Below, piece by piece: positions 5,515 to 13,149 of a DNA stretch of 14,013 nucleotides (the first letter of the stretch is position 1; every line of letters starts with the position of its first letter). Position numbers and translations under genes: made by a program. The notes under the pieces are model-generated. The model was not told where the DNA came from and did no database searches. It worked only from the letters and a program-made list of their open reading frames with translations. This DNA comes from CAYLPU01 sp964385635 (GTDB lineage Bacteria > Chloroflexota > Anaerolineae > B4-G1), in NCBI GenBank assembly GCA_964385635.1, contig CAYLPU010000118.1, positions 1 through 14,013 on the forward strand, given 5' to 3'.

Positions 5515-5543
5515 AGAGTAGAGAGTAGAGAATAGAGAATAGA
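5502..5543 (+). repeat. 7-bp tandem repeat, six units, spanning the murE stop
   Basis: There are four copies of GAGTAGA (5502-5529) followed by two of GAATAGA (5530-5543). The murE stop TAG (5512-5514) is read from the second unit. Because 7 is not a multiple of 3, every frame meets a TAG within a few units, so unit loss or gain would change only the last few MurE residues and the spacing to the hydrolase gene. Confidence 0.9.
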
Positions 5544-5553
5544 GATTGGGGCT

Positions 5554-6336
5554 ATGCCTTACGCGGAAACTGCCATGGGGGACCTGTTCTACACCTTGAG
5601 CCAGGGGGCAACAGATGGCCCTACGCTGGTGCTGGTGCACGGGGCCGGGGGCACGCGCCTGCACTGGCCAGCCGAACTGCGCCGATTGCCCGGTGCCACG
5701 GTCTACACGCTCGATCTGCCCGGCCATGGGCGTTCGGGGAGGCAAGGATGTGATACCGTCGAGGGCTACACAGAGGCCGTTGTCGCTTTCCTTCACGCGG
5801 TCGGAATCGAACAGGCGGTCGTCGCAGGGCACTCGATGGGCGGCGCTATCGCTCTGACGCTGGCGCTGGACTTCGCCGACTGCGTGGTCGGCCTGGTGCT
5901 CGTGGCGACCGGGGCGCGGCTGCGCGTGGCCCCCGCCATCTTGGAAGGTGTCCGCAGCGATTTCGAGGGGGTCGTGGAACTCATCACCCGCTTCGCCTGG
6001 TCACCAGAGGCCCCTCCGGCGCTGGCTGAATTGGGGCAGCAATCGTTTCTGGAGACTGGTCCGGATGTGCTCTTGGGCGATTTCACTGCCTGCGACCGTT
6101 TCGATGTGGTGGAGCGACTGAGAGAGATCAAAACGCCCACACTGGTCATCGCCGGTACGGCAGATCAACTTACCCCGGTCAAGTACGCGCGCTTTCTGAC
6201 TGAGCACATCCCTGGCGCTCGGTGTGTGATCATTGAGGGGGCCAGGTCACATGGTGATGCTGGAGAGATCGGCAGAGGTGGCGAAGGCAGTGCTAGAGTT
6301 TTCGCGTTAATGCCTTTCCATTTCTGCCATTCTTGA
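5554..6336 (+). CDS. Alpha/beta hydrolase with apparent 3' frameshift
   Basis: This is an alpha/beta-hydrolase-fold enzyme, cytoplasmic, substrate unknown. Visible are the oxyanion-hole motif HGAGGTRLHW (about 29-38), DLPGHGRSG (about 54-62), the nucleophile elbow GHSMGG (Ser94) and the acid in GTADQLTP (Asp204). The expected catalytic His motif is missing in the frame as given, which ends in an unrelated ARSHGDAGEIGRGG tail and stops at 6336. Dropping one G from the run of five at 6237-6241 restores GPGHMVMLERSAEVAKAVLE with His232, ending with TAA at 6308-6310, exactly overlapping the rho stop. The gene is thus either newly inactivated or carries a homopolymer sequencing error. It lies 39 bases after murE on the same strand; co-transcription is likely. 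Confidence 0.85.
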   Translation: MPYAETAMGDLFYTLSQGATDGPTLVLVHGAGGTRLHWPAELRRLPGATVYTLDLPGHGRSGRQGCDTVEGYTEAVVAFLHAVGIEQAVVAGHSMGGAIALTLALDFADCVVGLVLVATGARLRVAPAILEGVRSDFEGVVELITRFAWSPEAPPALAELGQQSFLETGPDVLLGDFTACDRFDVVERLREIKTPTLVIAGTADQLTPVKYARFLTEHIPGARCVIIEGARSHGDAGEIGRGGEGSARVFALMPFHFCHS

Positions 6337-7611
6337 GAACAGGTTGAGAAATTCCTCGTTATTCTGAGTGCCCTTGAGAACGCGGAGCAATTCCTGCATT
6401 GCCTGCGCAACACTGTAACCGGACGTGTGGGAGTCCAGGAAGCGTCGTCGCATCAGCCATACCTTCTGCAGTGTGTCCTCATCGAGCAACAACTCCTCCC
6501 GCCGCGTGCCGGAGCGCTCAATGTCGAAGGCAGGGAAGATACGCCGCTCCTGCAGTTTTCGACTCAGGTGGAGTTCCATATTGCCGGTGCCCTTGAATTC
6601 CTCGTAGATCATGTCATCCATCCGGCTGCCGGTATCAACCATGCATGTGGCGATGACCGTGAGACTGCCTCCCTCCTCAATGTTGCGGGCCGCGCCAAAG
6701 AAGTGCTTAGGTGGATACAGAGCCGCTGGATCGAGCCCGCCGGAGAGAGTGCGGCCGCTGGGTTGCACGACCAGGTTGTAAGCACGTGAGAGGCGGGTGA
6801 TGCCATCGAGTAGGATAACGACGTCCCTTTTCCCCTCGACCAGCCGCTTGGCCCGGGCCAGCGCAATCTCCGCCACCTGTGCGTGGCTTTGTACTCGCTC
6901 GTCGAATGTTGAACTGATGACCTCGGCATCCACTGAGCGGTCCATGTCGGTGACTTCCTCGGGCCGCTCGTCGATGAGCACGACCATCAGGTGTGCCTCG
7001 GGGTGATTGGCCGTGATGCCGTTGGCGATGTGCTTGAGCACGGTGGTCTTGCCGGCCTTTGGCGGTGATACGATGAGCCCACGCTGTCCCTTTCCAATCG
7101 GCGCGGTAATGCTCAGAAGCCGTGTCGTCAGATTGCCTGGAGAGGTCTCCAATGTGAAACGTTCGTTGGGGAAGATCGGCGTCAGTGATTCAAAAGACGG
7201 TCGTTGCTTAGCCGCCTCTGGGTCCACTCCGTTCACAGCCTCCACACGGAGGAGACTATAGTACTTCTCGTTCTCCTTCGGCGGCCGCACCTGCCCGATC
7301 ACCATGTCTCCGGTGCGGAGTCCAAAGCGTCGGATCTGAGATTGGGAGACGTACACATCCTCGGTCCCTGGCTTGTAGTGGTCGCAGTGTAGGTAGCCCT
7401 TGTTTTCGTCCACGATGTCTAGTACGCCACCGCCGAATTTCAGGCCCTCCCGCTCTGCCTTGGCCCGCAGCAGCCGCAGAATGAGGTCCTCTTTCTTCAA
7501 TCTGCTGTAGCGGGAAATCTCCCACTCCTTGGACAGTTCACGCAGTTCAGCCAGCGTCTTGGTCTCCAGGCTGGCGATATCTATCTTTTTTACAGCACTT
7601 TCTCTAGCCAT
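6307..7611 (-). CDS. rho: Transcription termination factor Rho
   Basis: Rho is the hexameric RNA-dependent ATPase/helicase that ends transcription of untranslated RNA. The ATG at 7611 (MARESAVKKIDIASLE) is chosen because AAGGAAG lies 6-7 bases upstream; an ATG at 7638 would overlap the CBS gene and has no such site. The 434-residue product has the N-terminal Rho helical domain (about 15-50, LAELRELSKEW), the RNA-binding cold-shock-like domain (about 59-111, YVSQSQIRRFGLRTGD), Walker A PPKAGKTT (183-190), Walker B with LLDG (267-270), the Q-loop SGRTLSGG (285-292) and a normal C-terminus. The usual Walker B serine (LLDS) is glycine here. It starts 11 bases after the CBS gene stop, so the two are an operon. 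Its stop meets the hydrolase gene tail to tail with no visible terminator between them. Confidence 0.97.
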   Translation of the reverse strand: MARESAVKKIDIASLETKTLAELRELSKEWEISRYSRLKKEDLILRLLRAKAEREGLKFGGGVLDIVDENKGYLHCDHYKPGTEDVYVSQSQIRRFGLRTGDMVIGQVRPPKENEKYYSLLRVEAVNGVDPEAAKQRPSFESLTPIFPNERFTLETSPGNLTTRLLSITAPIGKGQRGLIVSPPKAGKTTVLKHIANGITANHPEAHLMVVLIDERPEEVTDMDRSVDAEVISSTFDERVQSHAQVAEIALARAKRLVEGKRDVVILLDGITRLSRAYNLVVQPSGRTLSGGLDPAALYPPKHFFGAARNIEEGGSLTVIATCMVDTGSRMDDMIYEEFKGTGNMELHLSRKLQERRIFPAFDIERSGTRREELLLDEDTLQKVWLMRRRFLDSHTSGYSVAQAMQELLRVLKGTQNNEEFLNLFSRMAEMERH

Positions 7612-7622
7612 TTTCACTTCCT

Positions 7623-8030
7623 TCAGTCCAGATACCACACCCAGCGGGTGCCACGCATTTCTCGGATGATGTCGGTGGTAGAGAGTATACCCAACGGCTT
7701 GCCATCCTCGCTCACCACCAGGAGGCGGTGGATGTGGCTTTCCAGCAGTTTCTTGGCTGCCTCCTCCATGGTGGTGCCCTCAGAGATACTGATAACGTTG
7801 GACGTCATCACATCGCGGGCCTGGATAGTTGTCATGTCCTCTCCGTAATGGGCGATGGCATCACTGTGGGACACCACACCCACCGGAGGTTTCCCCTCGC
7901 CTTCGGCGACCATGATGGCGTGAATCTCGGTATCGGCCATCACCCGTATCACTTCCTGAAGGGGAGTGTCCGGCTTGCAGAAGATAACACCCTTATGATA
8001 GATGTCGCGTACCAATCGTTCCTTGTCCAT
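7623..8030 (-). CDS. Two-CBS-domain protein
   Basis: The ATG at 8030 is chosen because AGGAG sits 7 bases upstream; the ATG at 8045 uses that site as codons. The product of about 135 residues is two CBS domains in tandem and nothing else: the first around residues 5-60 (GVIFCKPDTPLQEVIRVM ... PPVGVVSHSDAI) and the second around 70-130 (VMTSNVISISEGTTMEEAAKKLLE ... GKPLGILSTTDIIREM). Stand-alone CBS pairs bind adenine nucleotides or similar ligands and often regulate partner proteins; the partner here is unknown. It is followed after 11 bases by rho and preceded by cdsA and a strong palindrome. The tight coupling to rho is the only context clue. Confidence 0.88.
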   Translation of the reverse strand: MDKERLVRDIYHKGVIFCKPDTPLQEVIRVMADTEIHAIMVAEGEGKPPVGVVSHSDAIAHYGEDMTTIQARDVMTSNVISISEGTTMEEAAKKLLESHIHRLLVVSEDGKPLGILSTTDIIREMRGTRWVWYLD

Positions 8031-8060
8031 AGGTTTTCTCCTCATTTACTTGATTTGTGA

Positions 8061-8079
8061 GACAAGTTGCCAACTTGTC
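8061..8079. repeat. Perfect 9-1-9 palindrome between cdsA and the CBS gene
   Basis: GACAAGTTG-C-CAACTTGTC is an exact inverted repeat in the 57-base gap. It has no T-run on the minus-strand exit side, so it is not a classic terminator. It could be an operator for the CBS-rho unit, an mRNA-processing hairpin or a dispersed palindromic element. Confidence 0.6.
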
Positions 8080-8087
8080 CTACTTTG

Positions 8088-8900
8088 TCAGAGTGCGAAC
8101 CACAGCACGTAATAGTATCCGATCACGATTGCCCACAGGATACTGTCCACCCGGTCCAAGGCTCCGCCATGACCAGGAATGCTACCGCCGCTGTCTTTCA
8201 CGCCAGCCTGTCGCTTGATCATTGAGACAGCCAGGTCGCCCAGTGGTGCGAATATGGCAATCAGCACTCCCAGGATCAAGCCGTGGGTGCTGCTAACAGC
8301 GGTTCCTGCACCCGCTCTGGCACGCCAGAGCGAGGTCAGCAGCGGTGTCATCAGCCCGCCGGTGATCACGCCCGCCACGTACCCCTCCCACGTTTTACCG
8401 GGACTCAGCGCAGGCGCCAGTTTGCGGCGTCCCCATGCCCGCCCGACGAAGTATGCACCCGTGTCAGCGAGCATGATCGCCGGTATGGCGGTCAGCGTCC
8501 ACCAGAGACCGTCAGGCTGCAGGCTTCGTAGTCTGATCGCGCAGGCTCCGCACAGCCCCAGGTATAGGCCGCCCGTCACGGTCAGCGCCCAATCGGCCAC
8601 CGGGTATCTCTGACGATGAAACAGTTGCCAGGCAAGGGAGGCCAGCAGGATCAGCGCCATGCCAGGCTGCAGCAGGTCGCGCGTCTGAAATTGGGCATCC
8701 AACAAGAAGAGCCATACCAGCCCGATCCCGAAGATGGGGGCTGGTCGAAAGCCATTACGGGCCATCAGGTGGCAGAACTCAATCTCGGCTATGGTCAGCA
8801 GCAATCCCATCAGGGCCAGGAATGGCAGCCTGCCCAGATAGATGAGATAAATGGTGATCGGGACTAGAATGGCGGCAGTGAGTAGACGTGTACGCAGCAT
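8088..8900 (-). CDS. cdsA: Phosphatidate cytidylyltransferase (CDP-diglyceride synthase)
   Basis: This integral membrane enzyme converts phosphatidic acid and CTP to CDP-diacylglycerol, the precursor of all phospholipids. The 270-residue product has about seven or eight hydrophobic helices and ends with the family signature SMIKRQAGVKDSGGSIPGHG-GALDRVDS (about residues 229-256), including the KD, HGG and DRxDS residues that bind metal and CTP. LADTGAYFVGRAWGRRKLAP-LSPGKTWEG (about 148-177) is the other conserved cytoplasmic loop. Length is normal. It is downstream of uppS as in most bacteria, though the 146-base gap is wider than the other gaps in the operon. Confidence 0.95.
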   Translation of the reverse strand: MLRTRLLTAAILVPITIYLIYLGRLPFLALMGLLLTIAEIEFCHLMARNGFRPAPIFGIGLVWLFLLDAQFQTRDLLQPGMALILLASLAWQLFHRQRYPVADWALTVTGGLYLGLCGACAIRLRSLQPDGLWWTLTAIPAIMLADTGAYFVGRAWGRRKLAPALSPGKTWEGYVAGVITGGLMTPLLTSLWRARAGAGTAVSSTHGLILGVLIAIFAPLGDLAVSMIKRQAGVKDSGGSIPGHGGALDRVDSILWAIVIGYYYVLWFAL

Positions 8901-9046
8901 GGGTCGAGAAGCACTTGAGAGTAATGTTCCGACACATCCGCATAAGTGCCTATCCGAAAAGCACTCCCCGGGCTGAGCGGATTATCCGGATAGATTCCAA
9001 AATGCTGATGCTGGAGTCCCTGGTGTCGTCTGCTTACAACTGCGCT

Positions 9047-9781
9047 CTATTCGGGCACCAAGCCAAAGCGGCGCTTGCGCTGGCTATAACTCTTCAGGGC
9101 CTTGTAGAGTTTGTCTTTGTCGAAATCGGGCCACAGGGTGGGGGTCACGTATAACTCGGCGTATGCCCCCTGCCAGATAAGGAAGTTGCTGATCCGCATC
9201 TCCCCGCTGGTTCGAATAATCAGGTCAGGATCAGGCAATCCTGCCGTATAGAGGTAGCGACTGATGAGTAGTTCGTCTACTTCCTCAGCAGGCACATCGT
9301 CGGCGATCATGCGGCGTATTGCATCCACCAGTTCGGCCCGGCCGCCATAGTCGAATGCTACGTTCAAGATCAGCTGTTGGTTGTCCTTGGTCATTTCGAT
9401 GGCGTCCTGAATTTTTTGCAGCAACTTCGGGGGAAGATGCTCCAGGTGACCAATATGGCGCAATTGGACGCCTTCCTGGTGCAGTTCCAACAACTCCCGA
9501 TCAATTACCCGCTCAAGGATGGACAACAGACCTTGAATCTCGTTCCCCGGACGGCCCCAATTCTCAGTCGAGAAGGCGTAGATGGTAAGAATCTGGATGC
9601 CAAACTCTACCGCTGCTCGCAACACGCGGCGCAGGTTTTCTGTTCCTGCACGGTGTCCAGCCAGCCGAGGCAAACCGCGTGCCCGAGCCCAGCGACCATT
9701 ACCGTCCATAATAATGCCAACATGCCGGGCCACTCGTTCCAGAGGCGGGTATTGCTGGTTATTCTGCGGCTGAGAAGGCAT
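9047..9781 (-). CDS. uppS: Undecaprenyl diphosphate synthase (cis-prenyltransferase)
   Basis: The enzyme condenses isopentenyl diphosphate with farnesyl diphosphate to make the C55 lipid carrier for cell-wall synthesis. The ATG at 9781 (MPSQPQNNQQYPPLERVARH) gives 244 residues, the family size; the longer frame to 9913 would run into frr and has no family-like sequence. Signatures are HVGIIMDGNGRWARARG (about 20-36, catalytic Asp26), GHRAG (about 42-46), YAFSTENWGRP, and near the C-terminus DLIIRTSGEMRISNFLIWQG-AYAELYVTPTLWPDF. It lies 37 bases after the frr stop. No clear Shine-Dalgarno site is visible, so translational coupling is possible. Confidence 0.95.
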   Translation of the reverse strand: MPSQPQNNQQYPPLERVARHVGIIMDGNGRWARARGLPRLAGHRAGTENLRRVLRAAVEFGIQILTIYAFSTENWGRPGNEIQGLLSILERVIDRELLELHQEGVQLRHIGHLEHLPPKLLQKIQDAIEMTKDNQQLILNVAFDYGGRAELVDAIRRMIADDVPAEEVDELLISRYLYTAGLPDPDLIIRTSGEMRISNFLIWQGAYAELYVTPTLWPDFDKDKLYKALKSYSQRKRRFGLVPE

Positions 9782-9818
9782 TGTCGTAGACTGTCCGAGG
9801 CGATCTATGGGGGGTGTG

Positions 9819-10376
9819 CTAGCCTTCCAGGACATCCCGCTGCTTGCGGGCGCCAGTCTCGTCCACCTGCTTGGCGTAGCGGTCAGTGAGGTCCTGAAGG
9901 TCGTCCTTGCCACGGTAGAGGTCGTCCTCGGAAATAAGTTTTTCTTTCTCGAACTCGCGCAGGTCGTCCATTGCCTCGCGGCGAATGTTCCGGAGTGCCA
10001 CCTTGCCTTCCTCGACGCGATGGCGCACCAGTTTTGCCAGTTCTCGCCTCCGCTCCTCGGTGAGGCGCGGAATGGGAAGGCGGATGATCCGGCCGTCGTT
10101 AGAGGGAGTGAGACCCAGTTCGGACTTGAGGATGGCCCGTTCGATGTCGCCCAATGACCCTGGGTCGTATGGCCGAATAGTGAGCAACTGAGGTTCCGGG
10201 GCGGATATGACAGCCAACTGGTTGAGGGGCGTAGGTGTGCCGTAATATTCTACCATCACCCTCTCCACCAGCGCCGGAGAGGCCCGTCCAGTACGGATGG
10301 TGCGCAGATCGGCATCCAGCACCTCAAGTGTCTTACGCATACGGCCTTCTGTCTCACGGAGTAGTTCTCTGATCAT
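9819..10376 (-). CDS. frr: Ribosome recycling factor
   Basis: RRF splits post-termination ribosomes together with EF-G. The 185-residue product has the normal length and motifs: RTGRASPALVERVMVEYYGTPTPLNQLA (about 28-55), APEPQLLTIRPYDPGSL, SDLGLTP-like SELGLTPSNDGRIIRLPIPRLTEERRREL, and the helical-bundle tail (VRHRVEEGKVALRNIRREAMDDL). The ATG is only 4 bases beyond the pyrH stop, with AGGA inside the pyrH end, so the two genes should be translationally coupled. Confidence 0.97.
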   Translation of the reverse strand: MIRELLRETEGRMRKTLEVLDADLRTIRTGRASPALVERVMVEYYGTPTPLNQLAVISAPEPQLLTIRPYDPGSLGDIERAILKSELGLTPSNDGRIIRLPIPRLTEERRRELAKLVRHRVEEGKVALRNIRREAMDDLREFEKEKLISEDDLYRGKDDLQDLTDRYAKQVDETGARKQRDVLEG

Positions 10377-10380
10377 TGTC

Positions 10381-11097
10381 CTATTGAGAGATCAACGTCC
10401 CGATGGCCTCCCCCAGCACGGCTTGCTCAAGGCTGTGGGGTTGCCACAAGTTGAGCACAAGGATATGCAGGTCGTTTTCCATACATAGTGAGATCGCTGT
10501 GGCATCCATCACGCCCACCCGCAGTTCAAGCGCCTGCATGTAGGTCAGGTAGTCAAATCGCTCGGCGTCGGGGTTCTCGTGGGGGTCCTCAGTGTAGACA
10601 CCGTCCACCTTCGTGGCCTTGATCAATAAGCCAGCGTCAATCTCCATTGCTCTGAGTGCTGCTGCTGTGTCGGTAGTGAAGTAGGGGTTACCTGTACCGC
10701 CACCGATGATGACAATGCGCCCTTTTTCCAGGTGGCGGATCGTCCGTCCACGGATGTAGGGCTCAGCAATAGTTCGCATTTCGATAGCGGTCTGTACACG
10801 GGTGGTGATCCCCAGACGCTCCAATGCGTCGGCCAAAGCGAGGGCATTCATCACCGTCGCTAGCATACCCATGTGATCTGCTGTGGCACGGTCCATGCCA
10901 TGTACAAGGCCATCCCGACCACGCCAGAGGTTGCCCGCTCCCAGGACGATAGCGATCTCCACCTCCAGGTTGCGCATGGCTAACATTTTGGCAGCGACCT
11001 CTTCTGCCATGTGGGGACTGATTCCAAAGCCGCCCGGGCCGGCCAGTGCCTCGCCTCCCAGTTTGAGTAGGACTCGTTTGTATTTCGCGACAGCCAT
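10381..11097 (-). CDS. pyrH: Uridylate kinase (UMP kinase)
   Basis: PyrH phosphorylates UMP to UDP with ATP in pyrimidine nucleotide synthesis and is a hexameric member of the amino-acid-kinase fold. The 238-residue product shows KRVLLKLGGEAL (about 6-17), VLGAGNLWRGRDG (about 51-63), the DHMGMLATVMNALALADALE segment (about 74-93), IIGGGTGNPYFTTDTAAALRA (about 133-153) and ATKVDGVYTEDPHENP (about 163-178). The ATG at 11097 matches the family start, with a weak ribosome binding site. It lies 82 bases after tsf. Confidence 0.97.
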   Translation of the reverse strand: MAVAKYKRVLLKLGGEALAGPGGFGISPHMAEEVAAKMLAMRNLEVEIAIVLGAGNLWRGRDGLVHGMDRATADHMGMLATVMNALALADALERLGITTRVQTAIEMRTIAEPYIRGRTIRHLEKGRIVIIGGGTGNPYFTTDTAAALRAMEIDAGLLIKATKVDGVYTEDPHENPDAERFDYLTYMQALELRVGVMDATAISLCMENDLHILVLNLWQPHSLEQAVLGEAIGTLISQ

Positions 11098-11179
11098 CCT
11101 ATTTCGGTTCGTGGCTGGTCATCACGTCTATCCGATTTCGTGAGCCAAGCCGGAAGATGATTTGTGATCTGACACCGGG

Positions 11180-11782
11180 TTATTCCAGGTCCTCTCCCAC
11201 TTCGTAGCGTACGAAGCGGCGCAGGACGATATTCTCGCCTAGTTTGGCGAGGGCCTCTGTGATCAGATCCTGTACGGTCTTGTCCTTATCTTTGACAAAG
11301 GGTTGCTCCACCAGGCACACCTGCTGGTAGAACTTCTCCAGCCGGCCATCGACGATGCGGTCCACAATACGTTCGGGCTTGCCTTCTTCCAAAGCCTGGG
11401 CGCGGTAGGTGGCCCGTTCGCGCTCGATCACTGCCTCGGGCACCTTCTCACGAGTGTGGTAACGCGGGGCAGCGAAGGCGATATGGAGCGCTAAATCATG
11501 AATCAGGGTCTTGAAGTCATCAGTGCGGGCGACGAAGTCAGTCTCACAATTTAGTTCCAACAGTACAGCAACCCGGCTGCCGTGATGGACGTACGCTTCC
11601 ACGCGCCCATCGGAAGCCTGGCGGCCCGCTCGCTTGGCAGCCGCGGCGAGCCCTTTTTCGCGCAAACGGGAGATCGCGTTTTCAAGGTCACCAGCAGAAG
11701 TCTCCAACGCTTGACGGCAGTCTAACACGCCAGCGCCAGTTACCTGCCGCACTTCCTTGACCATTGCAGCGGTAATTTCCAA
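11180..11782 (-). CDS. tsf: Elongation factor Ts, short form, TTG start
   Basis: EF-Ts exchanges GDP for GTP on EF-Tu. The product has 200 residues, the short form lacking much of the E. coli C-terminal region, as in several thermophilic and Chloroflexota-like lineages. Visible are MVKEVRQVTGAGVLDCRQAL (about 7-26), EKGLAAAAKRAGR, VAVLLELNCETDFVARTDDF (about 71-90, contact with EF-Tu) and a C-terminal VRYEV. The start is read as TTG at 11782-11780: AGGAGG (11795-11790) lies exactly 7 bases upstream, and the resulting MEITAAMVKE matches other EF-Ts beginnings. An ATG six codons later has a worse spacing. It lies 66 bases after rpsB. Confidence 0.95.
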   Translation of the reverse strand: MEITAAMVKEVRQVTGAGVLDCRQALETSAGDLENAISRLREKGLAAAAKRAGRQASDGRVEAYVHHGSRVAVLLELNCETDFVARTDDFKTLIHDLALHIAFAAPRYHTREKVPEAVIERERATYRAQALEEGKPERIVDRIVDGRLEKFYQQVCLVEQPFVKDKDKTVQDLITEALAKLGENIVLRRFVRYEVGEDLE

Positions 11783-11848
11783 ATTCCGTCCTCCTAGTGT
11801 TCTATCGATTATCTATCTGCGGGTACCGGCGGCAGGCGCGGGGAGGAC

Positions 11849-12994
11849 TCATACCTCTTCTTCCCCGACTCCTTCCTCGGTTATCATGCTCTCTGTCGTG
11901 GTCTCACCCGCCATCTCCTGCGTCAGTTCACCTGGTTTCTTGGCTGGCTCGCCCGGTTCTTCAGTTGGTTCCTCAGTTGGTTCTTCAGTTGGTTCCTCAG
12001 TTGGTTCNNNNNNNNNNNNNNNNNNNNNNNNNNNNNNNNNNNNNNNNNNNNNNNNNNNNNNNNNNNNNNNNNNNNNNNNNNNNNNNNNNNNNNNNNNNNN
12101 NNNNNNNGGTTCTTCAGTTGGTTCCTCAGTTGGTTCTTCAGTTGGTTCCTCAGTTGGTTCCTCAGCCTGCGCTATCTCCGCAATTGGCTTTGCATCTCTT
12201 GCTCCCTCGAACGACAGTCCCTTCAAGCGGGCAAGAGTGGCAGCGCTAAGGTACTTCTCATCCTCAACGGCGAACTCCTCAACCGCCAAGTCTTCTGGTT
12301 CGTAGGCCTTCCGTTGTGCAACTCCCTCCAGCACAGCATCGGCTATTTTCGAGGTAATCAGCTTGATCGCACGGATAGCGTCGTCGTTGGCCGGGATCAC
12401 GTGATCAATTGGATCGGGGTCACAGTTGGTGTCCACAATAGCGACGATGGGAATATCCAACCTGTTGGCCTCTTTCACTGCGGTGGTCTCCCGTCGCACA
12501 TCCACGATGAAGAGCAGATCGGGGAGGTCGCGCATCTCTTTGATACCCCCCAGCCGGTTGTTGAGTTTCACGATCTGGCGCTGCAGGCCCAGCGCCTCTT
12601 TTTTCGTCAGACGCTCAAAGTCGCCCCGGTCACGGCGGGCTTCCAGATTGAGCAGGTAGTCAATGCGCTGTCTGATGGTGAGCCAGTTGGTCAGTGTGCC
12701 GCCCAACCAGCGCTGGTTGACATAGGGCATTCCGCAGCGCTGTGACTCCTGAGCGATAGAGTCCTGAGCCTGCCGCTTCGTGCCCACAAAAAGCACTGTT
12801 CCATCGGCGGCAATGGTGTCCCGAACCAGTTCGTAGACCCTGCCAAGCGCGGTAATGGTCTGCTGCAGGTCTATAATGTGCACCTTGTTGCGCTCCGTGA
12901 AGATGTAGGATTTCATCTTCGGGTTCCAGCGCCGGGTGCGGTGACCGAAATGCACTCCAGTTTCCAAGAGTGCCCTCATAGAGACGACAGCCAT
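11849..12994 (-). CDS. rpsB: Ribosomal protein S2 with acidic PTEE-repeat tail
   Basis: The first ~240 residues are a normal uS2: LLETGVHFGHRTRRWNPKM, VLFVGTKRQAQ, RWLGGTLTNW, LFIVDVRRETTAVKEANRL-IPIVAIVDTNCDPD, IDHVIPANDDAIRAIKL. AAGGAGG lies 7 bases before the ATG. After about residue 276 it continues as tandem PTEE units, a 100-N assembly gap, more PTEE units, and an acidic end (EPGEPAKKPGE ... EEGVGEEEV). The tail is strongly negative and presumably disordered, protruding from the small subunit. True length is unknown because of the gap. S2 usually ends at about 230-260 residues; acidic or repetitive tails exist in some lineages, but this one is long. It is the first gene of the rpsB-tsf-pyrH-frr-uppS-cdsA block. 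Confidence 0.95.
   Translation of the reverse strand: MAVVSMRALLETGVHFGHRTRRWNPKMKSYIFTERNKVHIIDLQQTITALGRVYELVRDTIAADGTVLFVGTKRQAQDSIAQESQRCGMPYVNQRWLGGTLTNWLTIRQRIDYLLNLEARRDRGDFERLTKKEALGLQRQIVKLNNRLGGIKEMRDLPDLLFIVDVRRETTAVKEANRLDIPIVAIVDTNCDPDPIDHVIPANDDAIRAIKLITSKIADAVLEGVAQRKAYEPEDLAVEEFAVEDEKYLSAATLARLKGLSFEGARDAKPIAEIAQAEEPTEEPTEEPTEEPTEEXXXXXXXXXXXXXXXXXXXXXXXXXXXXXXXXXXEPTEEPTEEPTEEPTEEPGEPAKKPGELTQEMAGETTTESMITEEGVGEEEV
11955..12167 (-). repeat. 12/24-bp minisatellite encoding PTEE units, interrupted by gap
   Basis: On the plus strand the unit is GGTTCYTCAGTT, with C and T alternating in the sixth base, so the true period is 24 bp. Four and a part units lie left of the gap (11955-12007) and five right of it (12108-12167; the last ends in CAGCC). 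Unit starts across the gap (12003 and 12108) are 105 bases apart, not a multiple of 12, so the N-run length is a placeholder. Confidence 0.93.
12008..12107. other. Assembly gap of exactly 100 N
   Basis: One hundred N characters sit inside the rpsB repeat tract. The round length and the broken repeat phase indicate a scaffold gap of unknown size caused by the minisatellite, not measured sequence. Confidence 0.97.
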
Positions 12995-13121
12995 AGAGGA
13001 GCCTCCTTATCTTGTTTTGTTATCCTCCGCCTCCATCATTCCACCGAGAGACCGGATTGGCTGCTCGTCCGGCACGATCTCGCTGGTCAGGAGGCGTGTG
13101 TATTGGGTCAAGCCCGCTACG

Positions 13122-13149
13122 ATTGTACCATAAAGTGGGATTTGAGCAA
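13122..13149 (-). promoter_or_regulatory. Sigma70-type promoter of the rpsB operon
   Basis: On the minus strand TTGCTC (13149-13144) and TACAAT (13127-13122) are separated by 16 bases, about 130 bases upstream of rpsB and 11 bases after the stop of the regulator gene. It would leave a leader of roughly 120 nt before rpsB, room for post-transcriptional control by S2, although I could not identify a known S2-leader fold. Confidence 0.6.

Noticed and set aside
9047..9913. Longer uppS frame beginning at 9913
   Set aside because: The extra 44 residues overlap frr and have no family similarity; the ATG at 9781 gives the normal uppS size and start.
11955..12167. Regular repeats considered as a CRISPR array
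   Set aside because: The units are 12 bp, contiguous and without spacers, and they encode PTEE in frame with rpsB.
11757..12305. Plus-strand frames of repetitive Gly-Ser-Val composition across the rpsB repeat
   Set aside because: They are the antisense of the PTEE minisatellite and pass through the N gap; rpsB is the real gene.
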